Shown in pieces: positions 6,279 to 14,594 of a stretch of DNA of 23,586 bases (its first letter is position 1; every line of letters begins with the position of its first letter). The DNA comes from a virus, in the IMG/VR virus record IMGVR_UViG_3300017971_000769, positions 1-23,586 of that record. One strand, written 5' to 3'. The notes under the pieces were generated by a model. The model had not been told where the DNA came from, ran no database searches, and saw only the letters and a list, made by a program, of their open reading frames with translations. The position numbers and the translations under genes were made by a program.

Positions 6279-7247
6279 ATGAACTATCTTAATGAGGTTA
6301 GAGTATTGTTATTTGAATTAAATAGTATTTTAACCGAATCGGTCAATAAACGTCTTCGGCTTAATATTAAAAGAGATTATGGAAGAATAAAAGATATAGT
6401 AAAAAAATTTAACAAAATGGATCGTAAATTATTCAATAAGAATATATCTGATATAAGGAAGTTTGTTAAAAGTGATACAAGACTATTGGATAAGTTTGAA
6501 TCATTAATAGATGATTTTAACGATTTACAAAATGAATTAAAGAATGATGTGAAAATATTTATTAAAAGGATAAATCAACTATCTAATAAGTATAAAACTA
6601 TAGAAACTATCGCATGGACGGTAGACAAGATTAGTGATATCGCAGCGGGGTTACTTTCAAGTGTGCTTTTTACGTTTTTAATTATAGCATCTAATGAACA
6701 CGATGATGATGAGCAAATAGTAGAAGGTATTTTTAGCAAAAAAGAAAAAAAATTTAACAAGGATTGGGTGCTTAATATAGAATCTTTTAAAAATATTTAC
6801 ATAGCTTCTTTTGGAAAATTTTTTGAATATGTTGATAGCTTAATTCACAATACTATTAAACTTATTGATACCAGCGAAGATATAGATGATGAAGAAGCAG
6901 AAAATATAAAAAAAGAATTATTAACTAGAATTAAAAATATTAAAAAAGATTATAAAAAATTATCTCAAGCTTTGAATTCTATTGTTAAATTTGTAAAAGA
7001 TATAAAATCTATAAAAAAAGAATCAGTTGACGAAGCTTTTAATAGTTCTCAACGTTCTTCAATTGGAAAAATAGTTAAAAAAGGTCAAAAGTATCATTTA
7101 TATACAATGGAATTTGGATATGATCGATTACATGGTAGTTATAAAACATTAAATGCTGCTAAAAAGGCAGCAAAAAATAAAAATATTGATGTTGAAAACA
7201 ACATGTATGAACTTGTAGATGGTAAAATGATCGTTCTAAAAAAATAA
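6279..7247 (+). CDS. Coiled-coil protein with one hydrophobic segment, 322 aa
   Basis: TAGGAG precedes the ATG. I do not recognise the family. The N-terminus (L-L-F-E-L-N, I-L-T-E-S) is amphipathic and contains L-x-E type sites. Residues 25-110 are Lys-rich helices. Residues 121-137 form one hydrophobic stretch, possibly membrane-spanning or a helix-packing core. An acidic patch and I-V-E-G-I-F (147-152) follow, then more coiled coil to about 250. The last 55 residues form a compact domain (K-G-Q-K-Y-H-L-Y ... S-Y-K-T-L-N-A-A-K-K-A-A) that resembles the core of the gene at 15995-16282. Its place between TerL and portal suggests a virion or prohead role. Confidence 0.8.
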   Translation: MNYLNEVRVLLFELNSILTESVNKRLRLNIKRDYGRIKDIVKKFNKMDRKLFNKNISDIRKFVKSDTRLLDKFESLIDDFNDLQNELKNDVKIFIKRINQLSNKYKTIETIAWTVDKISDIAAGLLSSVLFTFLIIASNEHDDDEQIVEGIFSKKEKKFNKDWVLNIESFKNIYIASFGKFFEYVDSLIHNTIKLIDTSEDIDDEEAENIKKELLTRIKNIKKDYKKLSQALNSIVKFVKDIKSIKKESVDEAFNSSQRSSIGKIVKKGQKYHLYTMEFGYDRLHGSYKTLNAAKKAAKNKNIDVENNMYELVDGKMIVLKK

Positions 7248-7256
7248 GGTTAATAA

Positions 7257-8993
7257 ATGAGCATTACTGACAAAGTTGCATCATATATAAGAAATGTATT
7301 CAAAAAAGAACATGAACAAAAACGAGAAGAAACTGTTTCAATTGGTGCAGAAGATTATAATATCTTTCTTCAATATGGTTTTAATTCGCTTAGTGATTAT
7401 TTAAAACTAGATCAAGATCTTTTAAGCAGGTACGGCGATTATGAAGAAATGGATGAATATGCTGATTTGTCAAGTGGTCTAGACATATTTGCAGATGACA
7501 CAACAACTCCTGACACAGAACGCAACCAATCAATCTGGATTGAAGGTGAAGATGAAAACATTGTTAACAATCTAAATGAAATGATGCATAAAAAGGTTAG
7601 AATTGAAGATATCTTATGGGAAGTAACTAGAACTGCTTGTAAATATGGTAACGATTTTGAAGAAATTTTAGTTAATGATGAGGGAGTACAGGGGTTAGCA
7701 TTTCTTCCTCCGGCCACAGCTCGGAGAATATCAGATAATCGTGGTGAGCTATTAGGCTTTACACAGTCGTTATCTGGCCGAGTTGATATTGATTTAAACA
7801 TTCTTAAAGATGGGCTACCTGGTGGTTCTTATCGTGATGAGAGTAGTAATTCTGTTTTATTTGAACCATGGAAGGTTGTACATTTTCGATTAAGATCAAA
7901 AAATCGAGGTGGAAATCACGGAATTTCTATTATGGAACCAGCTAGGTGGGTATGGAAACGATTGGTGCTTATGGAAGACTCCATGTTGATTTACAAGCTA
8001 ACACGTGCTCCATCGAGATACGCTTTTTATGTTGATATTGGAGATATGCCGCCAAAGGAAGGATTAGCATATGTAAATAAGATTAGAGCACAATATAAAA
8101 AGAGAAAGTTTGTTAATCAGAATGGCAAACTAGATATGAGACATAATCCCTTATCTAGTGATGATGATTTTTTTGTTCCTACTAGATCGGGAAAAGAAAG
8201 CACAAGAATAGACGTTCTTAGCGGTCCATCTTATCAAAGCATAGAGGATGTTGACTATATGAGAATGAAACTGTATGCGGCAATGAAGATACCACGTGCG
8301 TATTTAGGATATGAAGATACTATCTCGAGATCTACGCTTGCTCAAGAGGATGTTAGATTCTGTCGGTCAGTTTTACGCATACAACGAGTAGTAAAAGCTG
8401 GTTTTAAACAAGTTTGTAGAGTGGATCTTGCAATTAAAGGCTTAGATCCGTCTTCAATAGATTTTGAAGTATTTATGAATGTACCCTCATCCGTATTTGA
8501 ATCAGCTCAGATGGAAATAAAAGTTGCACGAGCTGAATTGGCAGAAAGGATGGGAGAATGGGCTAGTAATAGATGGATAATGGAAAATATTTTTGGTTGG
8601 TCTAATTTAGAGATAGAAAGGATGCTAAAACAACGAACTCAGGATGAATTGCGTAAGGCAGTAATTGATGGAAGAGTTGAAAAGATTAGAATGGGACAAA
8701 TACCGCCAGAATTGGCTGGATTAATAGGACAGCCAGAAACAGGAATGGAACAACAACCTGAAGAAGAACAAGAAGAAAATAAAAAAAGAGCAGTCAATGC
8801 TATACAAGACGGCAATCATGATAAATTATATAAAGTTATAGAAGAACAGTTTTTAAAAAATGATAAAACTATGAAAAAAGTATCTAAAGATGAGGTTAAT
8901 GAAATTATTAAATCAAATCGGATACTTAACAGTAAAATTACCGAATTAAAACATTTAATGAATGAAATAAAGGATGCCACAAGAACAAGATAA
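7257..8993 (+). CDS. Portal protein, T4 gp20-like, 578 aa
   Basis: The portal forms the dodecameric ring at the capsid vertex that nucleates head assembly and through which DNA passes. The family signature is strong at residues 317-370: R-I-D-V-L-S-G-P, then S-I-E-D-V-D-Y-M-R-x-K-L, A-A-M-K-I-P-R-A-Y-L-G, and S-T-L-A-Q-E-D-V-R-F. A W-K-V-V-H-F-R-L stretch precedes the stem region. The C-terminal 90 residues are Glu/Gln/Lys-rich and probably a flexible helix. The length fits gp20 (524 aa) with a longer tail. AAGG lies before the start, ten bases from the previous stop. Confidence 0.94.
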   Translation: MSITDKVASYIRNVFKKEHEQKREETVSIGAEDYNIFLQYGFNSLSDYLKLDQDLLSRYGDYEEMDEYADLSSGLDIFADDTTTPDTERNQSIWIEGEDENIVNNLNEMMHKKVRIEDILWEVTRTACKYGNDFEEILVNDEGVQGLAFLPPATARRISDNRGELLGFTQSLSGRVDIDLNILKDGLPGGSYRDESSNSVLFEPWKVVHFRLRSKNRGGNHGISIMEPARWVWKRLVLMEDSMLIYKLTRAPSRYAFYVDIGDMPPKEGLAYVNKIRAQYKKRKFVNQNGKLDMRHNPLSSDDDFFVPTRSGKESTRIDVLSGPSYQSIEDVDYMRMKLYAAMKIPRAYLGYEDTISRSTLAQEDVRFCRSVLRIQRVVKAGFKQVCRVDLAIKGLDPSSIDFEVFMNVPSSVFESAQMEIKVARAELAERMGEWASNRWIMENIFGWSNLEIERMLKQRTQDELRKAVIDGRVEKIRMGQIPPELAGLIGQPETGMEQQPEEEQEENKKRAVNAIQDGNHDKLYKVIEEQFLKNDKTMKKVSKDEVNEIIKSNRILNSKITELKHLMNEIKDATRTR

Positions 8994-9034
8994 GTGTAAA
9001 AATTATAAAATATAGAAGTAAGTACTTATTTTTC

Positions 9035-9064
9035 TTGGTACATTTGTTTGTCATATCATATAAT
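9035..9064 (+). promoter_or_regulatory. Candidate internal promoter after the portal gene
   Basis: The 121-bp gap 8994-9114 carries TTGGTA (9035-9040), an 18-bp spacer and a perfect -10 TATAAT (9059-9064). A 10-bp palindrome TAAGTACTTA (9019-9028) lies just upstream. This promoter could boost transcription of the protease, scaffold and capsid genes, which are needed in excess. No terminator was seen in the gap. Confidence 0.5.
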
Positions 9065-9114
9065 ATATTAAATAGTTACAAGGTTGATGATATTTAGTAC
9101 TGGATTTTTAAAAT

Positions 9115-9960
9115 ATGAGCAAATTTGTTACTGAAGATTTTTTATTGAATTTGTCTAGCGGTTCCTACGAAACATTGATTGAGAAAGTGGAAACTTTCTG
9201 TAAAGAGTTATTTCCGGAGGATAATGTAAAAGTTTTAGCAACATTTCCAAGACACGTAATAATAATTAAAAATGATAATAATATATATAGAATTGGATTT
9301 AAAAATACAAATAATAAGATAGAGGTTCTTGAAACAGAAGAAATTGATATATCAAAATATGTCATTAATGAAAATACCATAAAAGAGTTATCAGGATCTA
9401 TTATTGATGACATTTTAAATGATAATAATGCTATTGATAAGATATCAAATTTGGCCTTTGTTTTATCATTAAGTGAAGATAGGGCCAATAATGATTTTAT
9501 GATGGCGGTAAAAGATATATTTAATCAGGATAGATTTTGGAAAAAATTTATTGATAATGCTGTTCAATCCTATAAAGAAAATCATCGAGATATAAAATTA
9601 GATACTTTTTCAGATAGGAAATATGAAAAACTATATATAGGAAAAGTATCTGAAAAAGATTTTCATCTTTATACCGAATCTATCATTGATGACCTAACTA
9701 AAATAATAGAAGAATTTAATAATATTAAACAAAATATAATGTTATTATCAGATGGTGGTTTTGCAAAAGAAGTTAATAACTTTTTTAATGATGTTGTAGA
9801 AGATATGAATCTTATTCAAGATAAAATAAGTATACTTATCGAGGAAAATAATCATTGTCCGTTATGTATGGGCTTTTTGTGCGATGAATTTACAGAAAAT
9901 ATTAGTCGATATAGAACGGCTAATGCTTTTTTAAACAAAATAGTTAATTTGGGAGGATAG
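9115..9960 (+). CDS. Hypothetical protein in the head operon, 281 aa
   Basis: The ribosome site is weak (GGAT, about ten bases upstream). The protein is mixed alpha/beta in its first 80 residues (V-K-V-L-A-T-F, V-I-I-I-K-N) and mainly helical afterwards, with acidic surface segments and no membrane region. Near the C-terminus there is C-P-L-C-M-G-F-L-C, a three-cysteine cluster that might hold metal, followed by an S-R-Y-R-T-A-N-A-F-L helix. No family is recognised. Its fixed position between portal and protease suggests a role in head assembly or as a structural component. Confidence 0.8.
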   Translation: MSKFVTEDFLLNLSSGSYETLIEKVETFCKELFPEDNVKVLATFPRHVIIIKNDNNIYRIGFKNTNNKIEVLETEEIDISKYVINENTIKELSGSIIDDILNDNNAIDKISNLAFVLSLSEDRANNDFMMAVKDIFNQDRFWKKFIDNAVQSYKENHRDIKLDTFSDRKYEKLYIGKVSEKDFHLYTESIIDDLTKIIEEFNNIKQNIMLLSDGGFAKEVNNFFNDVVEDMNLIQDKISILIEENNHCPLCMGFLCDEFTENISRYRTANAFLNKIVNLGG

Positions 9961-9964
9961 AAAA

Positions 9965-10774
9965 ATGAATTATAGAAATTATAAAATTTCTTCACTGGAA
10001 GAAGATTTAAAATATTTAGGGCTTCAAAAATTTGCGGAAGAAATGGGATTAGATGAAGAGGGTAACCTGAACGAGGATAAGAGTAATCAGCTAGATGAAG
10101 ATGAAATTGATGAAACAGACGATGATGAAGATATTGACGATTTAAGAGAACGCAGGCTTACCAGGGTTGGTAAAATGCGTAAAAAGGGTCCTCATAAAAA
10201 AGGATTTAGACGGATTAAAAAAGCCGGTGGTGGTTATTATTTTAAAAAAGTTACTGGCAAAATGCTAAGAGCGGAAAAAAGACGTCGAAAGAAAACATCA
10301 TATAAAAAAGCCGTCGCCAAATCACATAAAAAGCTTCGCGCTCGTGGATATGGTGAAAATGTTGACACAAAGATTAACGAGCTTCAATATATTGCGGGAG
10401 GTGATGACGGTAAATTTGAACAGTATGTAGAGTGTCTTGACAATGCTAGAAAGCTTGCTGCTAAACTGATAGACGAATTTGAAGCTATGGGAGAAAACAG
10501 TTTTAGCAAAGAAATTGATGACATGATCTTGGCCGGCAGTTTAGCTGAGTCGGCAATGAGTAATATTTATAGCATGGATACTCTTTCTGAAGATATTGAA
10601 TATCAGCTTGAGGAAGGCATTGACAGGATTGTCAATTTACTTCATGAAGCGATGGAAAAATGGGAAGAGATTAGTTTAAAAAATGAAGATGAAACAAATG
10701 AAGTAGATGAAGACGTTGATAATGATGAAACATTGGATAATAACGATGACGATGTTCCAGAAATTTTTCAATAA
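9965..10774 (+). CDS. Acidic-basic-acidic protein next to the protease, 269 aa
   Basis: GGGAGGA precedes the start, four bases after the previous stop. Charge is laid out in blocks. Residues 15-62 are strongly acidic (D/E-rich, D-E-T-D-D-D-E-D). Residues 63-128 are strongly basic with K-K-G-P-H-K-K-G-F-R-R and R-R-R-K-K-T-S-Y-K-K. Then comes a helical domain (about 135-235), and an acidic tail ends in D-N-N-D-D-D-V-P. Such polyampholyte proteins next to the protease can be prohead core or DNA-binding internal proteins, as with T4 gp67/gp68 near gp21, but no sequence match can be claimed. Function is inferred from context only. Confidence 0.8.
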   Translation: MNYRNYKISSLEEDLKYLGLQKFAEEMGLDEEGNLNEDKSNQLDEDEIDETDDDEDIDDLRERRLTRVGKMRKKGPHKKGFRRIKKAGGGYYFKKVTGKMLRAEKRRRKKTSYKKAVAKSHKKLRARGYGENVDTKINELQYIAGGDDGKFEQYVECLDNARKLAAKLIDEFEAMGENSFSKEIDDMILAGSLAESAMSNIYSMDTLSEDIEYQLEEGIDRIVNLLHEAMEKWEEISLKNEDETNEVDEDVDNDETLDNNDDDVPEIFQ

Positions 10775-10802
10775 GAAACAATTATAGGTAATGGGGTTAT
10801 TA

Positions 10803-12329
10803 ATGGACGATAAAAAATTACTAATAGACGAATGGAACTCTGTTAGCTGTAATTTAATAGAAGAAGGTAGTGGTGGTAATACAAAAATTGTAGCAAAAGG
10901 ACAATTTGCGTATAGCAACACGCCTACTGCTAATAATAGAGTTTATTCTCGTCAATTATGGGAACGTGAAATTACTAAAAAAAAGAACATGATTGGCGAA
11001 CGAAAAGTTTATGGCGAACTAGATCACCCTGGCGATGGAAAAACCAGGCTTGAAAGAGCTAGTCATATAGTAACAGCACTTCATATAAAGCCTAATGGTG
11101 AAGTGTATGGCGAAGCTGATGTGATGGACACATCAAAAGGAAAGGATTTAAAAGCTATTTTAAAAGCTGGCGGAAAGGTTGGCGTATCTAGTCGTGGTTT
11201 TGGAACTACAAGAACTGATGGTAGAGGAAATGAAATTGTACAAGAAGATTATCAGCTTGTTACTTTCGATTTTGTAGCCGATCCCGCGGTTGCTTCATCG
11301 TATCCTGATTTTAAAGAAGAAGACATTGACATAAAAGGAGATTTACTAATGAATCTTGGTGAATTAAGACAAAAATATCCTGAATTGGTAAAACAATTAC
11401 AGGAAGAAATTCAGGCTAAAAGTCTGGAACAACAAAAAAGTGAAAATGCTATTAAAGAGAGTCTTAAGAAAGACATAAAAGAAGAATTTGAAAAAAAACT
11501 TATTCAAAATGTTCAAAAAGCAAAAGACAGTATTCGGGAAGAAGTTGAAAGTGAAATGAAGAGTGATCCAGCTATTGCTGGCGCGAAAGTAGTTCTTGAA
11601 GATATCGTTTCTAAACTTTCGCCGTTTCTTTTGCCAGAAGATATAAAAGACATGTTACAAAAGAAAGATGACGAAATTAATCGTTTAAAAGAAGAAATAG
11701 AAAAAGTTATAGCCGATGAAAAAGAAAAATATGAAAAATTAGAGGGTGATCATAAAGAGTTGACTGATGTTTCTAAAAAGATTGGCTATGAATACTATGT
11801 TGAACAGCGGCTTAAAAGTGAAGATAATCCCGATTTGATTAGAAATATTTTAGGCGATTTAACTCGTTTTAATAGTTTAGAAAAATTAGGAAAAGCAATT
11901 GACGAAGCTATAGAAACGTCAAAGGAGGTAATGGATCATAAAGAAGAAGAAAATGAAAAAATTGAAAAATTAAAAGAAGAGAACGAAAGATTAAAAAGTG
12001 ATAATGAAAAACTTTTTAACGAGGCGAAGAATTTAGCATTGCGAATTTATCTAGAGCGCAAGCTGGACGGTGAACCGCAAAGAATAAAAATTAAGAAGAT
12101 AGTAGAAGAAAATATTAATAGTGGAAATATAAAAGATAAAAGTCAAATTGATGAGATGATTGATACATATAAAGCAGATAATCCCGTAAGTGAGGAGTTT
12201 ACCAAAATTAATTCCACACTCCGTTCAAGTCGGGAAAGTAAGAACAATGATGACAGTAAAAAAACTCTTAGTGAGGGAAACGTTTTAGGCGTAGAAATGC
12301 AGAGATTATGTGAATTATCAGGAGTTTAA
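10803..12329 (+). CDS. Prohead protease fused to capsid scaffold, 508 aa
   Basis: The serine protease domain resembles T4 gp21. It has N-N-R-V-Y-S-R near the N-terminus, catalytic-type His in G-E-L-D-H-P (H75), Ser in K-V-G-V-S-S-R-G-F-G (S129/S130), and an acidic segment F-D-F-V-A-D-P (D156/D160). These mature the prohead by cleaving after L/I-x-E motifs. After residue about 180 the protein becomes a long charged coiled coil (K/E-rich, to about 440), typical of scaffold protein. ATG 10803 has GGGG six bases upstream; ATG 10791 in the same frame has AGG only two bases away and is less likely. The scaffold is also made separately from an internal start at 11349. Confidence 0.93.
   Translation: MDDKKLLIDEWNSVSCNLIEEGSGGNTKIVAKGQFAYSNTPTANNRVYSRQLWEREITKKKNMIGERKVYGELDHPGDGKTRLERASHIVTALHIKPNGEVYGEADVMDTSKGKDLKAILKAGGKVGVSSRGFGTTRTDGRGNEIVQEDYQLVTFDFVADPAVASSYPDFKEEDIDIKGDLLMNLGELRQKYPELVKQLQEEIQAKSLEQQKSENAIKESLKKDIKEEFEKKLIQNVQKAKDSIREEVESEMKSDPAIAGAKVVLEDIVSKLSPFLLPEDIKDMLQKKDDEINRLKEEIEKVIADEKEKYEKLEGDHKELTDVSKKIGYEYYVEQRLKSEDNPDLIRNILGDLTRFNSLEKLGKAIDEAIETSKEVMDHKEEENEKIEKLKEENERLKSDNEKLFNEAKNLALRIYLERKLDGEPQRIKIKKIVEENINSGNIKDKSQIDEMIDTYKADNPVSEEFTKINSTLRSSRESKNNDDSKKTLSEGNVLGVEMQRLCELSGV
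11349..12329 (+). CDS. Nested capsid scaffold from an internal start, 326 aa
   Basis: Inside the protease gene and in its frame, GGAG (11337-11340, in AAAAGGAG) stands eight bases before ATG 11349, a better ribosome site than the one for the full gene. Translation from here gives a 326-aa product starting M-N-L-G-E-L-R-Q-K-Y-P-E-L-V, a typical scaffold N-terminus, made of coiled coil with many E/K heptads. This arrangement parallels lambda C/Nu3, where the scaffold is an internal start of the protease gene. It would supply excess scaffold over a few protease-scaffold fusions. The SD and start are seen directly; production is inferred. Confidence 0.75.
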   Translation: MNLGELRQKYPELVKQLQEEIQAKSLEQQKSENAIKESLKKDIKEEFEKKLIQNVQKAKDSIREEVESEMKSDPAIAGAKVVLEDIVSKLSPFLLPEDIKDMLQKKDDEINRLKEEIEKVIADEKEKYEKLEGDHKELTDVSKKIGYEYYVEQRLKSEDNPDLIRNILGDLTRFNSLEKLGKAIDEAIETSKEVMDHKEEENEKIEKLKEENERLKSDNEKLFNEAKNLALRIYLERKLDGEPQRIKIKKIVEENINSGNIKDKSQIDEMIDTYKADNPVSEEFTKINSTLRSSRESKNNDDSKKTLSEGNVLGVEMQRLCELSGV

Positions 12330-12364
12330 ATTTTTAACAAACTTTCTCGAAAATGGAGGAAATT

Positions 12365-13858
12365 GTGGAAGCAAGACAATTATTAGAACAAGAGAGCAAA
12401 CGATCTATTCAGGATCGAAGTTTCGTTCGAGCAGTTAGTAAAAAATGGGAAAAAATGCTTGAAGGAATTAGCGATCCTTACACTCGCGGCGTAACTGCTA
12501 TTCTTTTAGAAAATGAAGTTAATCACCTTTATCAACTAAAAGAATCTACTACAACCGGATCTTTTGCAGATTTTATTAAATTTGTATTTCCTATGATCCG
12601 ACGCGTATGGCCTAATCTTATTGGAAATCGGTTAGCATCTATTCAGCCTATGACCGGACCTATTGGCGGCATTTTTACCTGGGAGTACAAATACGGTACA
12701 ACCAAGGGGACAATTACAGCCGGTGATAATATGATTGAAAACTTCGATCGGTTTTACAGTTCTGAATATATCTATAACGAGCTAATCGGTACTGGAGACG
12801 GTCTAACTGCTAATTATACAGGTACACTTACTTGGTTGCCTGTTAAACCATATCAAGCATGTCCAAATGCTCAGGTAGTGTTAGAGTTCATCTCTACAGA
12901 TATTAGTGATAACGATATGCGTATTTATGATGCCGCTGGTGCATCTGGTGCATCGCCTTTAACCGGAGATGTTGGTGCAGCATCTACAATTACGTTTGCT
13001 ACTGGTGATTATGATATTACTTTTAATGCAAATGTAAAAAATCAAGAACCAGTTTACGCTAATTACTATTATGATATGGAGGCTGCTACTAATACAGTAC
13101 CTCAAATTAATCTTGATATTTCTCTTGAGAGTATTAAGGCTAATAGTAGAAAGTTGCGCATGCTATGGTCTGCTGAAGCAACTGACGATCTTCGAGCTAT
13201 CCATGGAATGGACGCCGAAGGTGAGCTGGTGGCTGGAGTAGCATCAGAAGTAGCATTGGAAATTGACCGCGAACTTATTATGGATATGTACGCTGGTGCA
13301 GTGGCATCTGGAAACTCTGCTGTGTTCGACGCTGATCCAGGAACAGTTAATCCAGTAGATCATTATCGAAATATTTTAACACCTTGTACAAAAGTAAGTC
13401 AGGAAATTGGTAAACGGACTCTTCGTGGTCCTGGCAACTGGATGGTAACCTCTCCACAAGCATCGGTATTGTTTGCGGCGTTAGAAGCGCATGGAGATTT
13501 CAAATCATTATTCAGCCCAGGTCCAGGTCCAGCTGGTCAAGGAACACTTGGTCAAGCGGCTCCAACACCTCCACAAGGCCCAGAAGGCTTTGGAGTATTT
13601 ACAATGGGAGTTCTTCAAAATCGTTGGACCGTATATATCGATCCGTTGTTTCCAAACGACAAAATTTTAGTTGGATTAAAGGGTCGCACATTTCTTGATG
13701 CAGGAATGGTATATGCACCATATGTTCCTCTTCAAGTAACTTCTACCGTGCTAGATCCAGACGACATGCAGTTCCGAAAAGGGATGCGGACACGTTACGC
13801 CAAAAAGTTAACAAACAATAACTTCTATGGTATAATTAATTTACAGAATCTACCGTAA
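12365..13858 (+). CDS. Major capsid protein, T4 gp23-like, 497 aa
   Basis: This is the main shell subunit with an HK97-type fold. Similarity to gp23 is clear at R-R-V-W-P-N-L-I and I-Q-P-M-T-G-P-I-G-G-I-F, and further on in the L-E-I-D-R-E-L segment. GTG 12365 is taken as start because GGAGG (12355-12359) lies five bases before it; the in-frame ATG 12353 overlaps that site and has none of its own. L-L-E-N (E49 with this start) aligns with the T4 gp23 propeptide cut (T-E|A), giving a predicted propeptide of about 49 residues against 65 in T4. The gene has more balanced base use than its neighbours, as expected for a highly expressed gene. Confidence 0.96.
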   Translation: MEARQLLEQESKRSIQDRSFVRAVSKKWEKMLEGISDPYTRGVTAILLENEVNHLYQLKESTTTGSFADFIKFVFPMIRRVWPNLIGNRLASIQPMTGPIGGIFTWEYKYGTTKGTITAGDNMIENFDRFYSSEYIYNELIGTGDGLTANYTGTLTWLPVKPYQACPNAQVVLEFISTDISDNDMRIYDAAGASGASPLTGDVGAASTITFATGDYDITFNANVKNQEPVYANYYYDMEAATNTVPQINLDISLESIKANSRKLRMLWSAEATDDLRAIHGMDAEGELVAGVASEVALEIDRELIMDMYAGAVASGNSAVFDADPGTVNPVDHYRNILTPCTKVSQEIGKRTLRGPGNWMVTSPQASVLFAALEAHGDFKSLFSPGPGPAGQGTLGQAAPTPPQGPEGFGVFTMGVLQNRWTVYIDPLFPNDKILVGLKGRTFLDAGMVYAPYVPLQVTSTVLDPDDMQFRKGMRTRYAKKLTNNNFYGIINLQNLP

Positions 13859-13873
13859 CCCATAGCTTAAAGG

Positions 13874-13905
13874 TGGGGTTCGGCTCTGCCCGGACCTCAT
13901 CTTTT
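13874..13905 (+). terminator. Intrinsic terminator after the capsid gene
   Basis: A 10-bp stem (TGGGGTTCGG / CCGGACCTCA, with two G-U pairs) and a six-base loop CTCTGC span 13874-13899, followed by TCTTTT. It lies 15 bp after the capsid stop in a 101-bp gap and should end or attenuate capsid-operon transcription. It is the most GC-rich non-coding spot in the window. Confidence 0.75.
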
Positions 13906-13959
13906 ATCCCCTTTCCAATGGATAATTTTCTAAGTTGAAAAAATAAGGATAGACAACAA

Positions 13960-14463
13960 ATGATATTTAAATTAAATCCTTCTTGGCCAAGCGATCGCAT
14001 ATCGCTTGAAGGTGTTATTATCAAAAGAGATACTATATTAAAAGATCCAAAATACCAAAAATGGACTAAATCTATTTTTGAAGGAAAACCACCTCTATTA
14101 ATAGAGATAAAAGAAAGTCAACAATTGGACATGTGGGACAATGAAAAAGTTGATACATCTACTTTGCCTCCTGTTGAAGAAGTAAAAAAAGAGGAAGAAG
14201 AGGACAAAAATCAATTAAGTTTTTCTATTTTAGAGCCCAGAATAGATAACACTAGAGAACATGTCAAAAATAATTTTGACGATTTAACCATGTTAGATTA
14301 TGTTGGACCGGTTATAGCCAGACGATTAAGATCATCCGGCTATAAAACTTATGAATCGATAGCAAACGTTGAGTCAGCCACCGTATTAGCGATACAAATT
14401 AGAAAAAATGAAGAAATAGTTGAGAAGATAATTGAAAGTGCTAAACAGTTAATTGGAAAATGA
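13960..14463 (+). CDS. Helix-hairpin-helix protein, 167 aa
   Basis: AAGGAT lies about ten bases before the ATG. Residues 1-50 form a small beta-rich domain. Residues 62-90 are an acidic linker. Residues 105-167 form a helix-hairpin-helix region with the motif L-D-Y-V-G-P-V-I-A-R-R-L-R, then G-Y-K-T-Y-E-S-I-A-N-V. This HhH type binds DNA without sequence preference in DNA polymerase X and ribosomal contexts. Its place right after the capsid gene suggests it acts at the head vertex or on the packaged DNA end, but this is inference. It shares TGATG with the next small gene. Confidence 0.82.
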   Translation: MIFKLNPSWPSDRISLEGVIIKRDTILKDPKYQKWTKSIFEGKPPLLIEIKESQQLDMWDNEKVDTSTLPPVEEVKKEEEEDKNQLSFSILEPRIDNTREHVKNNFDDLTMLDYVGPVIARRLRSSGYKTYESIANVESATVLAIQIRKNEEIVEKIIESAKQLIGK

Positions 14464-14594
14464 TGTGGAAATTTTTTAAAGAAATATGGAACAATTATTT
14501 TATTGATAAAGTAATAATCGTTGTTGATATAATATTTATTTTTACTATTTTCATAATAGTAACATATATGGTTTTTAATTATGGCTGTCGTTAG
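14463..14594 (+). CDS. Small single-pass membrane protein, 43 aa
   Basis: The start overlaps the previous stop (TGATG) and the end overlaps the next start by 14 bp, so it fills the gap exactly. The product begins with M-W-K-F-F-K-E-I-W and then has one strongly hydrophobic segment (about residues 17-38, V-I-I-V-V-D-I-I-F-I-F-T-I-F-I-I-V). It could sit in the inner membrane. Start and coupling look real but the ribosome site is modest (TTGGAAA), and AT-rich DNA readily produces hydrophobic reading frames. No family is recognised. Confidence 0.5.
   Translation: MWKFFKEIWNNYFIDKVIIVVDIIFIFTIFIIVTYMVFNYGCR

Noticed and set aside
6613-6625. A 13-base match (catggacggtaga) to the reverse complement of the left-end repeat
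   Set aside because: It lies inside a coding region, lacks the hairpin partner, and is short enough to be chance.
13872-13900. GGTTCG-containing GC-rich segment as a possible tRNA T-arm
   Set aside because: No acceptor, anticodon or D arm can be drawn. The segment folds as a simple terminator hairpin with a T run.
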